Source: Gonapodya prolifera JEL478 (Eukaryota; Monoblepharomycota; Monoblepharidomycetes; Monoblepharidales; Gonapodyaceae). From it: a stretch of 64,000 nucleotides of DNA. The notes under the pieces are model-generated. The model was given only the letters and a program-made list of their open reading frames with translations. It did not search any database and was not told the DNA's origin. The position numbers and the translations under genes were made by a program. Location: the NCBI GenBank assembly GCA_001574975.1, contig KQ965759.1, positions 1-64,000 on the forward strand, in the 5' to 3' direction. Of the stretch, positions 1 through 11,000 are shown piece by piece. The stretch's first letter is position 1. Each line of letters opens with the position of its first letter.

Positions 1-1090
1 GATGGTTGTGTCAACTTATCTCCACTTTGGCCTTGCAGGTCAGAGCAACCCTGCGGCCCCTTTTGAGGGCAAAGGCCATGACCCTTCACCAGACACATGC
101 TCCCATTTGGTGAAACTGAAGCTGATGTGTCTGATGGCCAGGAAGTCCTGGACTTCTCATTACTGTGCACTTGAATAGAGAGATACTGTTGATCGCCGTC
201 AGGTTGGGGTCCAAGGCTTTGCCTGCCACGATTTCCAATGCCCCTTCCTCTGTTTCCAGTAATCCTTCCCCTCCCATACACCATCTGTCCTCTTTGCCAT
301 GTGTCAATCAGTAGGGGACACCAATGCTTCAAGTGACCAGTAGAACCACACTGGTAGCAACGTGGAGGGTTGCCGAAAGGTGTGGCAGCATATGCAGAGA
401 TTGGTGTGATGTCCCCTTGTAGCTCTGCATTCTCCAATGCACTCATGATGTCGTCCAGCTCTGTTGATGATTGTTGCAGGGCATAGTGGTTGTAGATGTG
501 GCATGCTACTTCCTTGATAGCCTGCAGGTAGTAGCCAATGGATTCAATTTTGCTGAGAGGATCGCCAGTGCTGGCAATGTCCAGGGCAAGATTGCAAAAT
601 TGGTTGTTGAATTCCTGTGCACTAGTGGTGATCCTGAGTGCTTGGAGTGCATTGATGTAGGCCAAGCAATTCCCAAGTGTGTGCCTGTTCATCTTCTCCT
701 TAATGAGTGTCCACATTGCTGCTGCTGTTCCTGCCTCCTCCACCTTCTTCAAAACATCATCACTCACTCCCCCTGCCAGAGCAGCCATCAGCTCTGCATC
801 CAATTGTATCCACCTCTCCCTTGCCTCCCTGTCCTCTGAGGTGTCAGCAGGACATCCCTTCCTTCCTTCCAAAATGTCCAGGGCATCAGGCACAGTTCTG
901 AGATAGAACCTAGCCCTCTTTGCCCATGCCCAGTACTCCTTCTGCTCCTTCAAGACTTCCACATTCATTTTGAATTCAGAGGGTTTGAGTTTGTCAGACA
1001 TGATGTCACTTCCCATTCCACTTTCAACTTATCACACAACTGCACCAATGTCCAATAAAACCAGATCCAAGTCCAGATAACTTCAGCAGG

Positions 1091-1104
1091 ACGGGCTCAT
1101 AACC
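1091..1104 (-). other. Primer-binding site matching the middle of initiator tRNA-Met
   Basis: Directly inside the LTR end, the minus strand reads GGTTATGAGCCCGT. This is complementary to the anticodon arm of initiator methionine tRNA rather than to its 3' end. Drosophila copia is known to prime from a 5' half-molecule of the same tRNA, with a very similar site next to its LTR. The similarity fixes the LTR edge and supports the Copia assignment. Confidence 0.6.
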
Positions 1105-1568
1105 TGTTAAGGATTGTCTGGGTTTGGGTTCACTATATGCCTAAATGGATGATTGATGTTTCACACTTAATGCTACAAAGCCGGGCTATTTAGATCCCAG
1201 TGCTGAGTTATGACTAACACTTATGAGTCATACTATGAGTCATCCCATGACTCCATGTGTGAGTCATCTATGAGTCAACCATGTGTCACCACATGAGTCA
1301 TCTATGACTCATCTCATGAGTCATCCAGTATGAGTCACCAATGACTCATCTCAACAGTAACCACTCACTGACACAAGTTTGGACCAACCTTGCATGAAGT
1401 GCCACCCTCTCTCCTGAAGCAAGCTCAGACCGAACTTGATCCAGGATTACATTTCCACCTCCAAACTATGCATGTCTTCTTGTCAATCCTTCTGCTCATA
1501 TGCGCTCATGTGTCATAAAATTAGCAAGCATAATTTTAGTCACAGGTTACAATAGTGTTATTGCAACA
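1105..1568 (-). repeat. Probable 5' LTR of the Copia element
   Basis: On the minus strand the block starts TGTTGCAATA at 1568 and ends CCTTAACA at 1105, giving the TG...CA ends expected of an LTR of about 464 bases. The inner edge is fixed by the adjoining primer-binding site. The outer edge is inferred only from the TGTTG start, because the partner LTR and target-site duplication are outside the window. A TATA-like stretch (minus-strand CTAAATAG, near 1187-1194) lies about 30 bases downstream of a dense Gcn4/AP-1 heptamer array. That order, enhancer-like array then TATA then R/U5, fits an LTR promoter directing transcription leftward into gag. Confidence 0.65.
1224..1348. promoter_or_regulatory. 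Array of nine Gcn4/AP-1 heptamers (TGAGTCA/TGACTCA)
   Basis: Exact TGAGTCA starts at 1224, 1236, 1260, 1271, 1294, 1317 and 1331 on the plus strand. TGACTCA starts at 1305 and 1342. That is nine exact heptamers in 125 bases. Successive starts are 12, 24, 11, 23, 11, 12, 14 and 11 bases apart, close to one or two turns of the helix. The flanking bases differ between copies, so this is not a plain tandem satellite. In yeast and filamentous fungi TGACTCA is the site of Gcn4/Cpc1 bZIP activators. Starvation-responsive LTR transcription is my inference. Confidence 0.8.
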
Positions 1569-4500
1569 GCCATACTTCAAATATGTAATCATTCCTTGTG
1601 CAAAGGGGGGCTGCTGCCAACCAAAGCAGAGGTATTTACATGGCATGGGTGAATGGATTCACTGGACAGTTCAGGTTCTGGTTAGTAACATGACATCAAT
1701 TGCTCTTGGCCCTTCTGTTTCTCATATGTGGCACTTGATGTGGAATCAGATGGGCCTGTGTTGCCACCAACCTATAAGAAAGAAACCACAATGAAATTTA
1801 CCAAAGGGGAGATAACTTCGATTCTAAAATACCTTTCTAAGCATGCTGAGATTGGGCAATATCTTATGAAGGGGACATTTCCAAGACATCTCCAAGGAAG
1901 TAATAATTGGGAAAGCAGAAAGAATTTCAAGAAGATGGTAAGTAAAACGAGCAAGGTGCAATGTCTTTCTTTTGAACCCATTCATCAATCATGCAGGCAA
2001 ATTCAAAGTATTATATCATGCAGGGCAGGCTGCACTACAGTTATGGAACAAAGCTCCTTAGAATTGTCTTCAACTCAATAGAAGAGGTATTTGATATCCT
2101 GTATTTTTGGTGTTGCACTTAACATTTGTTTTGTTCACTTTATTGAAATATTCAAACACACACATTCTTCATCTGGAAGTGGAACCCATTCTGGGTTGGA
2201 CCAAACTTGGGAAAAGACTCAACAAAATTACTATCTTGAGGTCTAACTTCTTGCTTTGTATCTCTCATTGCATGTTGTGGAATTTGTGTTACATCCCATG
2301 TAGCACCAAATCCTGTCCCCTTGACACCCATTATTGTTACGGAACCAAGAAAGCTTCTAGTGTATGACTACACCACTCTTTCACGGTTTCAACTTCTTGC
2401 AGCAATTGATCACTATTCAAAATTTCTTGTTGGAGAGCTCTTTAAAACAAAGGAATCTGCCAATGTGGAAGCATTTTTGGAAAGATACTACAATGAACAT
2501 GGGCTGGTGGGGAGGTGAGTGATTATCATTTCAGAGTTCCTTGATCCAAACAACAATAGTTTATAAACATCCAGGACTCAAAGTGACAATGGTGGTGAAT
2601 TCACCTCAAAAAGCTTAAATGCAATGCACAAAAGTCTAGGTGTTGAAATCTCACATGGACGTCCTTATCGACCACAAAGTCAGGGAGTTATTGAATGCCC
2701 GCATGCCACAATCAAAGCCAAGTGGTGGGCCAGCATTCGGGAAGATAATGTGGATGTCTCAACAATCACACTTGAAGAAGCAAACCAGTGAGTTCAAGAT
2801 GCCATTGCCACCTACAACCATGAGCGCCATAGCACAACAAAGCACATACCTTATGTGGTTTTCAAAGGCAGAACAGACAATGCATATTTTCTCCCACCTT
2901 TGGCTAAAGGACAGTACTGCAGTGATAGACAGCTTAGTGCAGCTGAATACAGAGCTCAACTGGCAGAAGTTGCAACCAACATTAAGGCAGCTGCTGCAAG
3001 AATGGTTGCAAGGTGAGTGCATTAATCTTTCATACATATACAAAGCTGATTCAGTCCCAAAGCTCTGATAAAATTAAAAGGTGCCCCTCAAATTTTACCC
3101 ACTGGTGCCAGTGTCCTGGTGAGCAAGGATATCAACAAGAAGAAGATGCAAAAAGGACACAGTCGTGGTGCTATTTGGCTGTACACAGCTACTATTGTGG
3201 AATCTTCTCCTTCAAAGCACATGTACAATGTTCAATGGGTCTCACCTGGACCACTTGTCAAAGATATTCCTGGCTCAATTACTGAGAGGTGGTACCATCA
3301 GAGGTACTTGAAACTTGTCCCTAAAGGTGTATCCAGGGCAGATATTCTTGCTGGACAAAAGCACTTTGAGGGCATTGATGATACTGATGAAACATACCAT
3401 GTTGATGCAATCCTGGGCTACAAAGGGGATGGGGCAAATCAAAAATACCTTGTGCTATGGGAAGGTTGGCCCCCTTCTGCTGCTACTTGGGAGCCTAGGT
3501 GAGTCTCATCAAAATGTAGTTTTCAAAATTTTTGTAACTGTGATTGTTAGGTCAAATTTAAATTTTAATGTGGATGCCATGGAGTCTAAACTTCAGGACC
3601 TCACAGATCTTCCTCCTGCTGATATAGACTCAATTCTTCGTCTAACAAATAAGGAGATGGGACTTGATGATGCAGAGACAGATATGCTTCTGAAGGATGG
3701 AGATGATGGAGTTTTGCTCACACCTGAAGAGTTTATGAAAGCAGATGAACAGATTGCAATAGAATCAAGAAGATTTCATCCAAATTTTTCCCATAACATC
3801 CCTGCTAAACTCATTAAGATGAATCTTGCAAACGTAAGAAACCAACAGGTTGCATCAGTTTTCAAACAGAAGAGGATCACTTGTAACAGACTTGAAGATT
3901 GCATTGAAATGCCAGACTCCAATCCTCTACAAGTTGTTGGTAAAGTAGATTTTCATCAGCTGCTACCCCTCTCTACAGTTATTCTCCCTGTCACCCACAG
4001 TTGGGATGAGCATCTTGAAGCATATAATAGGGGAATTTTAGTTGCTGGAACCCCCAAGATTTACAAGGAACTGCAATGCTTAAAGGACAGAACTTATCTC
4101 ACTGATGAGATAATAGAAACATTTGCCACATGCCGGATTGAAGACAGTGTTCACCCTGCTGGAGTGCCTCTTGTTGGATATGTGTCATCACACTTCACAG
4201 ATGAAAACTATCAAAAATCTGAGGGTAGCACTCTTTCAAATGTCTACAAAGTAAATTCTGTCAGGAAGCATTTCATGCAACATGCTGCATGGTTTGTTAT
4301 GCCAATTAATATCAGGGAGACTCATTGGTACCTGGTTTTATACCACAAGTTGCATGATACATTTCTGGTGCTGGATTCTCTNNNNCAACCTTGGTCCAGA
4401 TATTGCCAGGATATTGTGAGGTGCAAAAATTTCTTAACTGAAGCTGTTGAGTTGAACATTGGTGAACGGGTTGGAATAGTGATTTCAAAGGTGGGGTTAT

Positions 4501-4810
4501 TGAAGAAATGCATCACTGTGGTTCTAATACATTCAACTCATATAGCATTGGTTTGAACAACCAGATGGTTACAACTGTGGTGTCTTTACATGCATGGGAA
4601 TACTCTTTGCACTATGGAACTTTCAAACAATTGAAAGAATGTTCCAAGGAGAAAATGTTTATTTTGAAAGCCCCAACAAGGAGCAACTTAAAAGGTACCT
4701 TTTATTCTATCAGAGGGAGCTTTTTGCCTTTACAGCTGTACTGGGTTACCAAAACAAGTACAGACCTGATATTGGAGATGGACCTGATGATATCTTGATG
4801 ATAGTATGAG
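1569..4810 (+). mobile_element. Integrase-chromodomain-Ulp1 protease element (Ginger/Polinton-type integrase)
   Basis: Treated as a fossil element. Parts recognised left to right on the plus strand are: an N-terminal helical region (about 1730-2090), an H2C2 zinc-binding region, a retroviral-type integrase core (about 2330-2800, with DNGGEF near 2585), a chromodomain (about 3390-3500, ending GWPPSAATWEPR), and a Ulp1/adenain-like cysteine protease region (about 4290-4640, with an NCGVF-type active-site block). No reverse transcriptase, RNase H, capsid or DNA polymerase was found, so a Ty3 chromovirus or full Polinton is unlikely. Ginger-type DNA transposons are known to combine an integrase with Ulp1-like proteases. 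The coding region appears interrupted by introns and holds a 4-base N gap; whether it is whole cannot be decided. Outer termini were not located. Confidence 0.6.
4382..4385. other. Four-base N gap
   Basis: Bases 4382-4385 are N, inside the protease region of the integrase element. The true length here is unknown, so reading frame across it is not reliable. A further single N sits at 6062 inside a poly-C run. Confidence 0.95.
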
Positions 4811-5159
4811 TTAACAAGTGTATCAAAACAAGAAAATGTCCAATGCAATAAATGTTAGAAATATTTTTCTATGAAACAAATTGAAGCTTACCATTTATAT
4901 TTGATGTGTTCTTATATGTAAAATAAATATTACTTATAATCCAAGCTTTTTTATTTTTGGTGATCTGAAATATGAAAACATGTTGGGCTTGTTACTGGTT
5001 TAACAAATATAAGTAAAATATTTAAAAATTCAATCACCAAAATCCATAACTAAAATATTTCAAAGTATCAAACCTGTTATTCAAAAGTAAAAGATAAAGA
5101 GGTGGGGGTATCCCTCCTTTGAGTGGGGGTACTCCCCTGGGTGGGGGTATGTAAAACTT
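4811..5159. other. AT-rich tail and short G-rich repeats, no gene
   Basis: From 4811 to about 5100 the DNA is strongly AT-rich and shows no coding sequence; it is probably the 3' flank of the integrase element. At 5102-5148 the motif GTGGGGGTA recurs three times with about 20-base spacing. No terminal inverted repeat could be recognised by eye. Confidence 0.5.
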
Positions 5160-5750
5160 GTGACAATGCCCCCATGACTGTCTTGATTGAGTTGGCAATA
5201 ACCTTGTGTGACTGCAGCAAGTACCTCATCCCCAAGTTCCCATTAGTCATGCTGTCCAAGACCCCAATCGTTGTGAACTGGAACCCAGCAAGCCTGGACG
5301 CCAGCATGCCCTCCTTGATTTTGGGGGAGAGGTTGCTCAGGTGCATGTTGCATGGGTTGCCTTCATACCATCTGGCGGGTGCCGGGGTTGTGTGGTCAGT
5401 CAAGGTCCTGTACAGAACTGGGGCGTTCTACCCCAATCCATGGGAAAGTGGGACGTATGCTCACACGCTAGTGATCCCAACCTGGGCCTTTGAAATGTCA
5501 TCCACGGAGAGGCCCGTGGTGAGCAGCATCACTTGAGCCTTTGTCATGTCAACGGCATGGTCAAGGTTCACATTCACATTGGCATTCACGCCCATATTTG
5601 CGTCAGCTTGAGCACCATCCACTATAATAACCCCCACACGCAAGGGACCACGTACCACCCCATTCAACTTCTCCTGCATCAATGTCCGCGAATGCCTGTT
5701 GATTCCTCTGCACTTCCTCCTGAAGTCGTCACCATGAACCAGGCAGCACA
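5160..5750 (-). pseudogene. Truncated dihydroxy-acid dehydratase (ILV3-like) fragment
   Basis: Two blocks on the minus strand match the N-terminal part of dihydroxy-acid dehydratase, the Fe-S enzyme of valine/isoleucine synthesis. The first (about 5465-5740) gives INRHSRTLMQEK and later DMTKAQVMLLTTGLS. The second (about 5160-5371) gives WYEGNPCNMHL, which includes a family cluster cysteine, then TTIGV and SIKTVMGA. The blocks are joined by a clean GT-AG intron (5372-5464). After the SIKTVMGA block the similarity stops and unrelated G-rich repeat DNA begins, so most of the roughly 600-residue enzyme is absent. Family positions are also changed (IGVLD where IGVSD is usual), and extra residues interrupt the first block. 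The retained intron means the copy came through DNA, not through reverse transcription. It lies beside the mobile elements, which may have carried it. Confidence 0.75.
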
Positions 5751-6094
5751 CACAGGCCATCGTGCCGCCGCCGCCGCCGCGTGCATGGGGAGAGGGAAGT
5801 GGGAGAGGATCCGCGTGGTGCGGAGGAGGCTGGGGGATGGTGGCATTTTGGGGTCGGGAGTGGGAGTGGAGTGGGTGGAGATAAAAAATGTAGGTGAAGG
5901 TACAAAATGGGTTGTTACTATTACAATACTGGTAATGGGGGCACGAAACAACACAGGGTTCAATAATGTTTTCTATTATTTTTTTTTTCATTTGAAAATG
6001 CAGTACAAAAGAGAGAATTTTTCACGGATTGCATGCATTGATTAATAAAGTTCCCCCCCCCNCCCCCCCCCGACACCCCAGGTTGGAACACCGT

Positions 6095-6985
6095 TTAATT
6101 TCCCTTCCTCCCCGTCGCCACAATCGCCGTCCCCTGCACATTTCCCACGCCGTCGGGAAACCTCTCCAAAAGCAGATCATACAGAACGTCCGCGGCTTTG
6201 TCCTTCTCATCCTCGGACATACCATCGACCAGCATCAACGTGCCCGGGTTGGACCCCTTGATAAATCCGTCAGCAAACTCCCTGGGGTTGGCCACGGCCA
6301 TGAAGGTGTGTTGGGGTGCAACCTGCACGTTGACGAATCCGGCCTGTTCAAGGACGGAACGGACGCCCGCAGGTGTTGACCAGGCCTGTGGGAGTTTGAA
6401 GACGTGCTCCTGGCCGGGCTTTACGCGCCCAACGGCCTGGGCGGCAATCTCCATCCACCCCAGCTTCTCCCAAGTGGTGATGGCGGCGACACCGCCTGGT
6501 TCGAGCACGCGGTGCATCTCGCGAAGGGCTTTGAACCCGTCGGGAACTAACATGAGGACCATGCTGGAAGTGATGTGTGACACGGATGACGATTCCATGG
6601 CGGACATGTCCTGCGCGTCCACAACAGCCGGCCGGACTCGCTTCCACCCATCGTTTCCTTGGGCAAGGAGGTCGTCGGCCTTCTTCTGCACGATGGCGAC
6701 CATTCCCGCCGAGAAGTCGGTCGCCAAGATTTGTGTGGTCAGTGGGAGCTCTGCGTTGTGAGTGGAGAGCAGTGCTTCGACGACCGCAGCTGTGCCCGTG
6801 CCGACGTCGAGGATGCGCGAGGCAGAGGAAAAGGGGCGAGCGGTGTTTGCGGCGGCGAGCAGACTGACGATTGTGGATGTGATTGGGTTGGCATTCGGTC
6901 TTCCCGATCCGAGCGTGGTCTGGTAAGCGGATGCGTGAGTGCTCCAGTTGTCCTTTGACAGCGCAGAGTGGGAGAGCGCGGCCAT
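6095..6985 (-). CDS. Class I SAM-dependent methyltransferase (UbiE/Methyltransf_11-like)
   Basis: A single-exon gene of 296 residues from the ATG at 6985. Motif I is LDVGTGTA at residues 59-66. The acidic loop motif LATDFSAGMV is at about 87-96, and EMHRVLEPGG is typical of motif post-III. This is the Rossmann-like fold that transfers a methyl group from S-adenosylmethionine. Substrate cannot be told; small-molecule methylation is likeliest for this subfamily. An in-frame upstream ATG at 7123 would add 46 Arg/Ser-rich residues resembling a mitochondrial targeting sequence. I chose the inner start because the added segment lies outside the conserved domain. The stop codon sits 20 bases from a poly-C run with one N. 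Confidence 0.85.
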   Translation of the reverse strand: MAALSHSALSKDNWSTHASAYQTTLGSGRPNANPITSTIVSLLAAANTARPFSSASRILDVGTGTAAVVEALLSTHNAELPLTTQILATDFSAGMVAIVQKKADDLLAQGNDGWKRVRPAVVDAQDMSAMESSSVSHITSSMVLMLVPDGFKALREMHRVLEPGGVAAITTWEKLGWMEIAAQAVGRVKPGQEHVFKLPQAWSTPAGVRSVLEQAGFVNVQVAPQHTFMAVANPREFADGFIKGSNPGTLMLVDGMSEDEKDKAADVLYDLLLERFPDGVGNVQGTAIVATGRKGN

Positions 6986-7123
6986 TGCAGAGCGCAGAGT
7001 GCGAGGGGGGAGAGAGGGCGACGAGCAAGAGCTGCGGGTGCGCGCAAGTCCCCGGAGAAGGTCGCTGCGTATAAACTTGCTCTTCCGATCGGATGGCCAC
7101 GCACCGAAAGTGTACCGACACAC

Positions 7124-8068
7124 GGAACGGATCAGAACGAATTAACTATTACTTTGACCACGAGTTTCAGAATAGAATATCGACAACCAATATCCTGCGG
7201 GTGATTGAAATGAACTCATCGCTCGTTTTGAAAAGTCCAAACGACTCGACAGCCGTCACTGAGTGTGACCTCCGTGAAACGTCTTCCCAACGTATCAGGT
7301 ACCCACTTCGTATTAATGCCCATTTCGGGTGCTATTTCTGCTCTTCAATTCCCCTCCAACGATCGTCAGTGAGCACGCCTTTGCTGCCTTTGCGCTTCAG
7401 ACTGTTGTTTAGAGTTAGTGGATGCTCAAGAGCAAAAACCGTAAAATGAGCTGATAAATATTGCATGTGAGAGTCTCGTAAATCTGCAGAAATCAGTTCC
7501 ACCCAAGAGCATTGCTGCAAGTTTTCGTGCATTATGTACGGCTTCAAAAACTATGGGAAAGTCTGAATCAGAGTCTCAAGAATTCGTGTTACATGTCCCT
7601 CGCCACCACCCTCTGCAATCGTCTTCCCTCCGCTGAATTATGACCCACGAATAAAAGCGTCGATACACTTTTCAATGGTCAGAAAGTGAACATACAAAGC
7701 TCCTTGAGGCCATGGATCGCATTGCGTTATTCCGGATGTGGACCTGTCTGCACATATCATACACCCAACGATTTTACCCTGGCACCTTCTGAAGAAGCGT
7801 AGGTCTTTGGCTGATGATGTCTGCTATTATTCGAATTCAAATTTAATCACATCAGAGCACTAATGACAATGTCCGCTGCCAAGGGCTAACTCCAGCGTCA
7901 TCGCCCCCCATCTTATTTACAACGATTGTGCGAGTCAGAGGTATGTGTCATTGCCGCGCCAAATTATCGAGAGACACTCTGCTCATAAAGATTGGCTGAT
8001 ACAACCTTTGGACAGACACGCGACGTTAGAAAACATCCCATCCACCAGAGCAAAACTCCTCCCCTAAC
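7124..8068. other. Intergenic, no gene recognised
   Basis: About 0.95 kb between the methyltransferase and the 3' end of the condensation-like gene. Short open frames occur on both strands but none resembles a protein family or has a convincing exon structure. It probably holds the methyltransferase promoter and the downstream UTR of the next gene. Confidence 0.5.
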
Positions 8069-11000
8069 TCACCTCGACACAATCTGCGGCACTGTCGCCT
8101 TCTGCCCCGCAACAGCCACGCTCTCCGCAATCGTCAGCAGCTTGTCCGTCCACTTGGCAGCCCGCGTCGCGTCCAGACTGGCTCGGTGGAACTTGACGTG
8201 CCCGCGCACTGCGCCAGCAGGGTTGTACCGGACATCGAGGTCCAGAACCCTCGAGACACCGCCCACGTGCGACCACACCAACGTGCTCGCGTCTGATTTC
8301 GTTTCGTTCGTGTCTTCCTTGACGGTTGTCTTCGTTTCAGCTTCATTACCATTGACAGATCGTGTGAACGCGTTCGTTTCTTCATTAACGGTCCTTGTGA
8401 ACGCATAACGCACAGTCATGGCCGAGACTACCTTCATCGCCGCCTGCGTATGATGCACAGCAGCCTTGTCTTCATTGACTCTCAACCCCCTCCACATAGC
8501 ACCAAACACATCCAAAAACACACTGCCCGCCTTACCGCTCATATCCACCTTGACCGGCACGCTCATCTCCAGTGGCCCCAGTGTCGTGCCATTGCGCATC
8601 CCCGCTACGTTCGCACGACACCCCACAAGGAACTTGGACTCGCCCGAGACGTGCCGGACCAGAATGGCGAGACACGCGAGAAGGGCAGCTTCGACGGACC
8701 GTTCTTCGTTCGTGGGTGTCGAGGGATCCGAACCGTCCGCCGCCGCGCCGTCGTCAAAGTCAGCGTCTTGCGCAGATGACGACATCCGCGTGCGGGCTTT
8801 GCGGAGGTTGCGCCATTCGGAGTATAGCTTGCTCAGACTGTCCACCGTGTCCTGCCCTACCTCGAACGGAATCACACCCCACTCTGAATCCCACTCCTTG
8901 TTCCCACACCCCGGAAGCCTCTCCTGCTGTACCAGACCATCCTTCACCTCCATATCTCCATAGATCCTGGGCGCCTTCAATGCAACTTCCACCGTAGCCG
9001 GGTTCAACAGACTCATCAAATTAAGAGCCGCAATGTCCGTGGTGTAAAGCCGGTCCGTCAGCACCTTGATCTGGTCCGTGAGCGATTCGAGCTCCCGCTT
9101 GCCCTTGAGAATCCGCCGCTCGATCCCGAACTTGACCCGGCTTTCCTCCAGGACGCAGTCACTGCAGTAGTGGGGCGGTAAGCTAACCGTGCGAAGAGTG
9201 AAGTGGACCCATTGACGTACCGTATACGATTTCGGACATGCTCAACCTACAATCATTGCCAATGGTATGAGAAAAAAATCATCTGAAGCCCCAACCCTAA
9301 CCGCCCCGCACAACTCACCAGCGCCAAAATTCGCTTCTTCTCCTTGATCCCAACCTCACCCTCCTCGACCTCAACCTCATCCAGTCTCGCAAAATCCTCA
9401 ATCGTCATTCCCTTGACCTTGAGGACCTGCCTCGCCTTGGCCGACACGCCATGCTTCGCCAGTACGCTGTCGGCATCGCCAATCTCCACGTCAGGACCGA
9501 GCACAGCGCGCAGGAGGGCCTTCTTGGCCTCAACCGTGATCCGAAGCATCTCCCCCGAGGTTGTGTCGTACAGCGTCGTCACCTCCCCGGCCCGGGCAAG
9601 ATCGTCCATGCGAATACGCTGTTCCCTCAACGTGGCCAAGTCGAGCTCCAAGTCCCGCTTGCGCGCCAGGCTCGCCCCACGCTGTTTCGTAAGGGCTTCG
9701 ACTTGGGCAAGCAGTTGGGTCCGTTTGGCCTCGATCCCGCGCCTCTGCTCGGGCGCGACGTGGGCTTCTGTGACGGTGTCAAAACATTGGGAGCGGAGGA
9801 AGGGAGGGATGGAGCGAGACGGCACCGTGCCGATCACTTTGTTGGCAAGTGACCGGGCGTAGGCCGCGAACGGCACAACTTCACGACTCTTATCGTCGCT
9901 TTTCGAGATGGCGTTTGAATTGAAGTGAAGAATCTCCTTGGCCAATCTCGTCACCGTCCGCTCGTCGGACACCATCCTGTTCCACACCACAACAACAACA
10001 GTCCAATCCTCTCCGGGAGCTGCGAGCTCCTTCACGGAAGGTGACTGAGCAGCAATCATTCCGCCTTTCGCAACACACCCACCACTCCACTCCCTCCCCA
10101 CGCCTCCACAAAACACAAACACTTTTCCCGTCCCAATCCCCTTCCCACCGCCAACTCCGACGCTCTGCGCCTGCCTCCTCACCCACTTTTTAGCAAACTC
10201 TCCCAGCGCGCTCACGTCGAGCTCCCCTCTAGGACCCGGTGCCACCTTATCCCTACCGATCTCTTCAACCACGCCCGTCCCGCCGTCTTCTCCCGCGACA
10301 AACACTCCCGCGTCGCTCGGCTCCACGCACATTACGTCCCCGTCGATCACACGAGGGTTCGACCACACTTTTGCACCCAGAACGGGCCACCGTGTTACGA
10401 CGCACTCCACTGCTTTGCGGACCGTGTGGGGATTCAGGTGCGTTTTGGTGAGGTAACACTGGGCAATATACAGTTCCTCGACAGCAACTGGGGCTGGAAG
10501 AGGCGGCGGGTCGTCAGGGTCCAGCGAGGGGACGCAGGAGCGGTACACGTCTTGCTGAAGGGGGGTCGCGGTGTAGGTATGCGGATCGAGTTTGGGAGTG
10601 GCAGGTTCGACTGCGACAACAGGCCCTGGTCCACAACTGACGAGTCCTCCCGCTGGTGTGGCATGGCGGACACCATACGACCCGTGCCTTGTGTGTCCAG
10701 ATCCCGGTGAAGCGGATGACCAGGAGACATCCTTTGCGTGGAGACCCACAAGCGACGTTGCGGCTCTCCGAGCGGCGGCGAGTGCGACAGGCGTGGCCTT
10801 GGTGGGCGAAATACGGTGCTGAGAGGGTGAGTGCGATGGCGAGTGTGACGCGGCTGAGGTGAGGCTGGTTCGCGAAGCGGAGCGAGAGTGGCCAGGCGAT
10901 GTTGGAGCGGCAAGAGGCACAGGTGCGGGGTGGACGGACGTCCGCGAGGGAGATCGTGAGTGGCCGAAGTGTGGCGGGGCGTCAGGGTCGCGGAGTGCAC

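Larger units (their letters stand above)
1..1568 (-). mobile_element. Copia (Ty1/copia-type) LTR retrotransposon, 5' part, runs off the window
   Basis: Treated as a fossil element. On the minus strand, reading leftward from 1568, I see a probable 5' LTR (1105-1568), a primer-binding site next to it (1091-1104), and a gag frame starting at 1001 that runs off at base 1. The gag product has the composition and layout of the UBN2/Copia Gag family. It carries one CCHC zinc knuckle (CYQCGSTGHLKHWC, near 322-363) followed by a Gly/Arg-rich stretch. The pol region and 3' LTR lie outside the window, so age cannot be judged from LTR-LTR divergence. The visible part looks whole as far as it goes. The family call rests on the Gag layout, the knuckle and the Copia-style primer site. 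Confidence 0.82.

Noticed and set aside
1224-1348. Heptamer array as a plain satellite or CRISPR-like repeat
   Set aside because: Only the seven bases are shared, orientation varies, spacers are irregular in sequence and short; no CRISPR features and the organism is eukaryotic.
1569-4810. A Ty3/gypsy chromovirus
   Set aside because: A chromodomain integrase is present, but no reverse transcriptase, RNase H or LTRs were found, and a Ulp1-like protease follows instead.
9344-9862. Plus-strand 172-cod frame
   Set aside because: Antisense shadow of the Ala/Arg/Glu-rich coiled coil in the condensation-like gene; no family resemblance.
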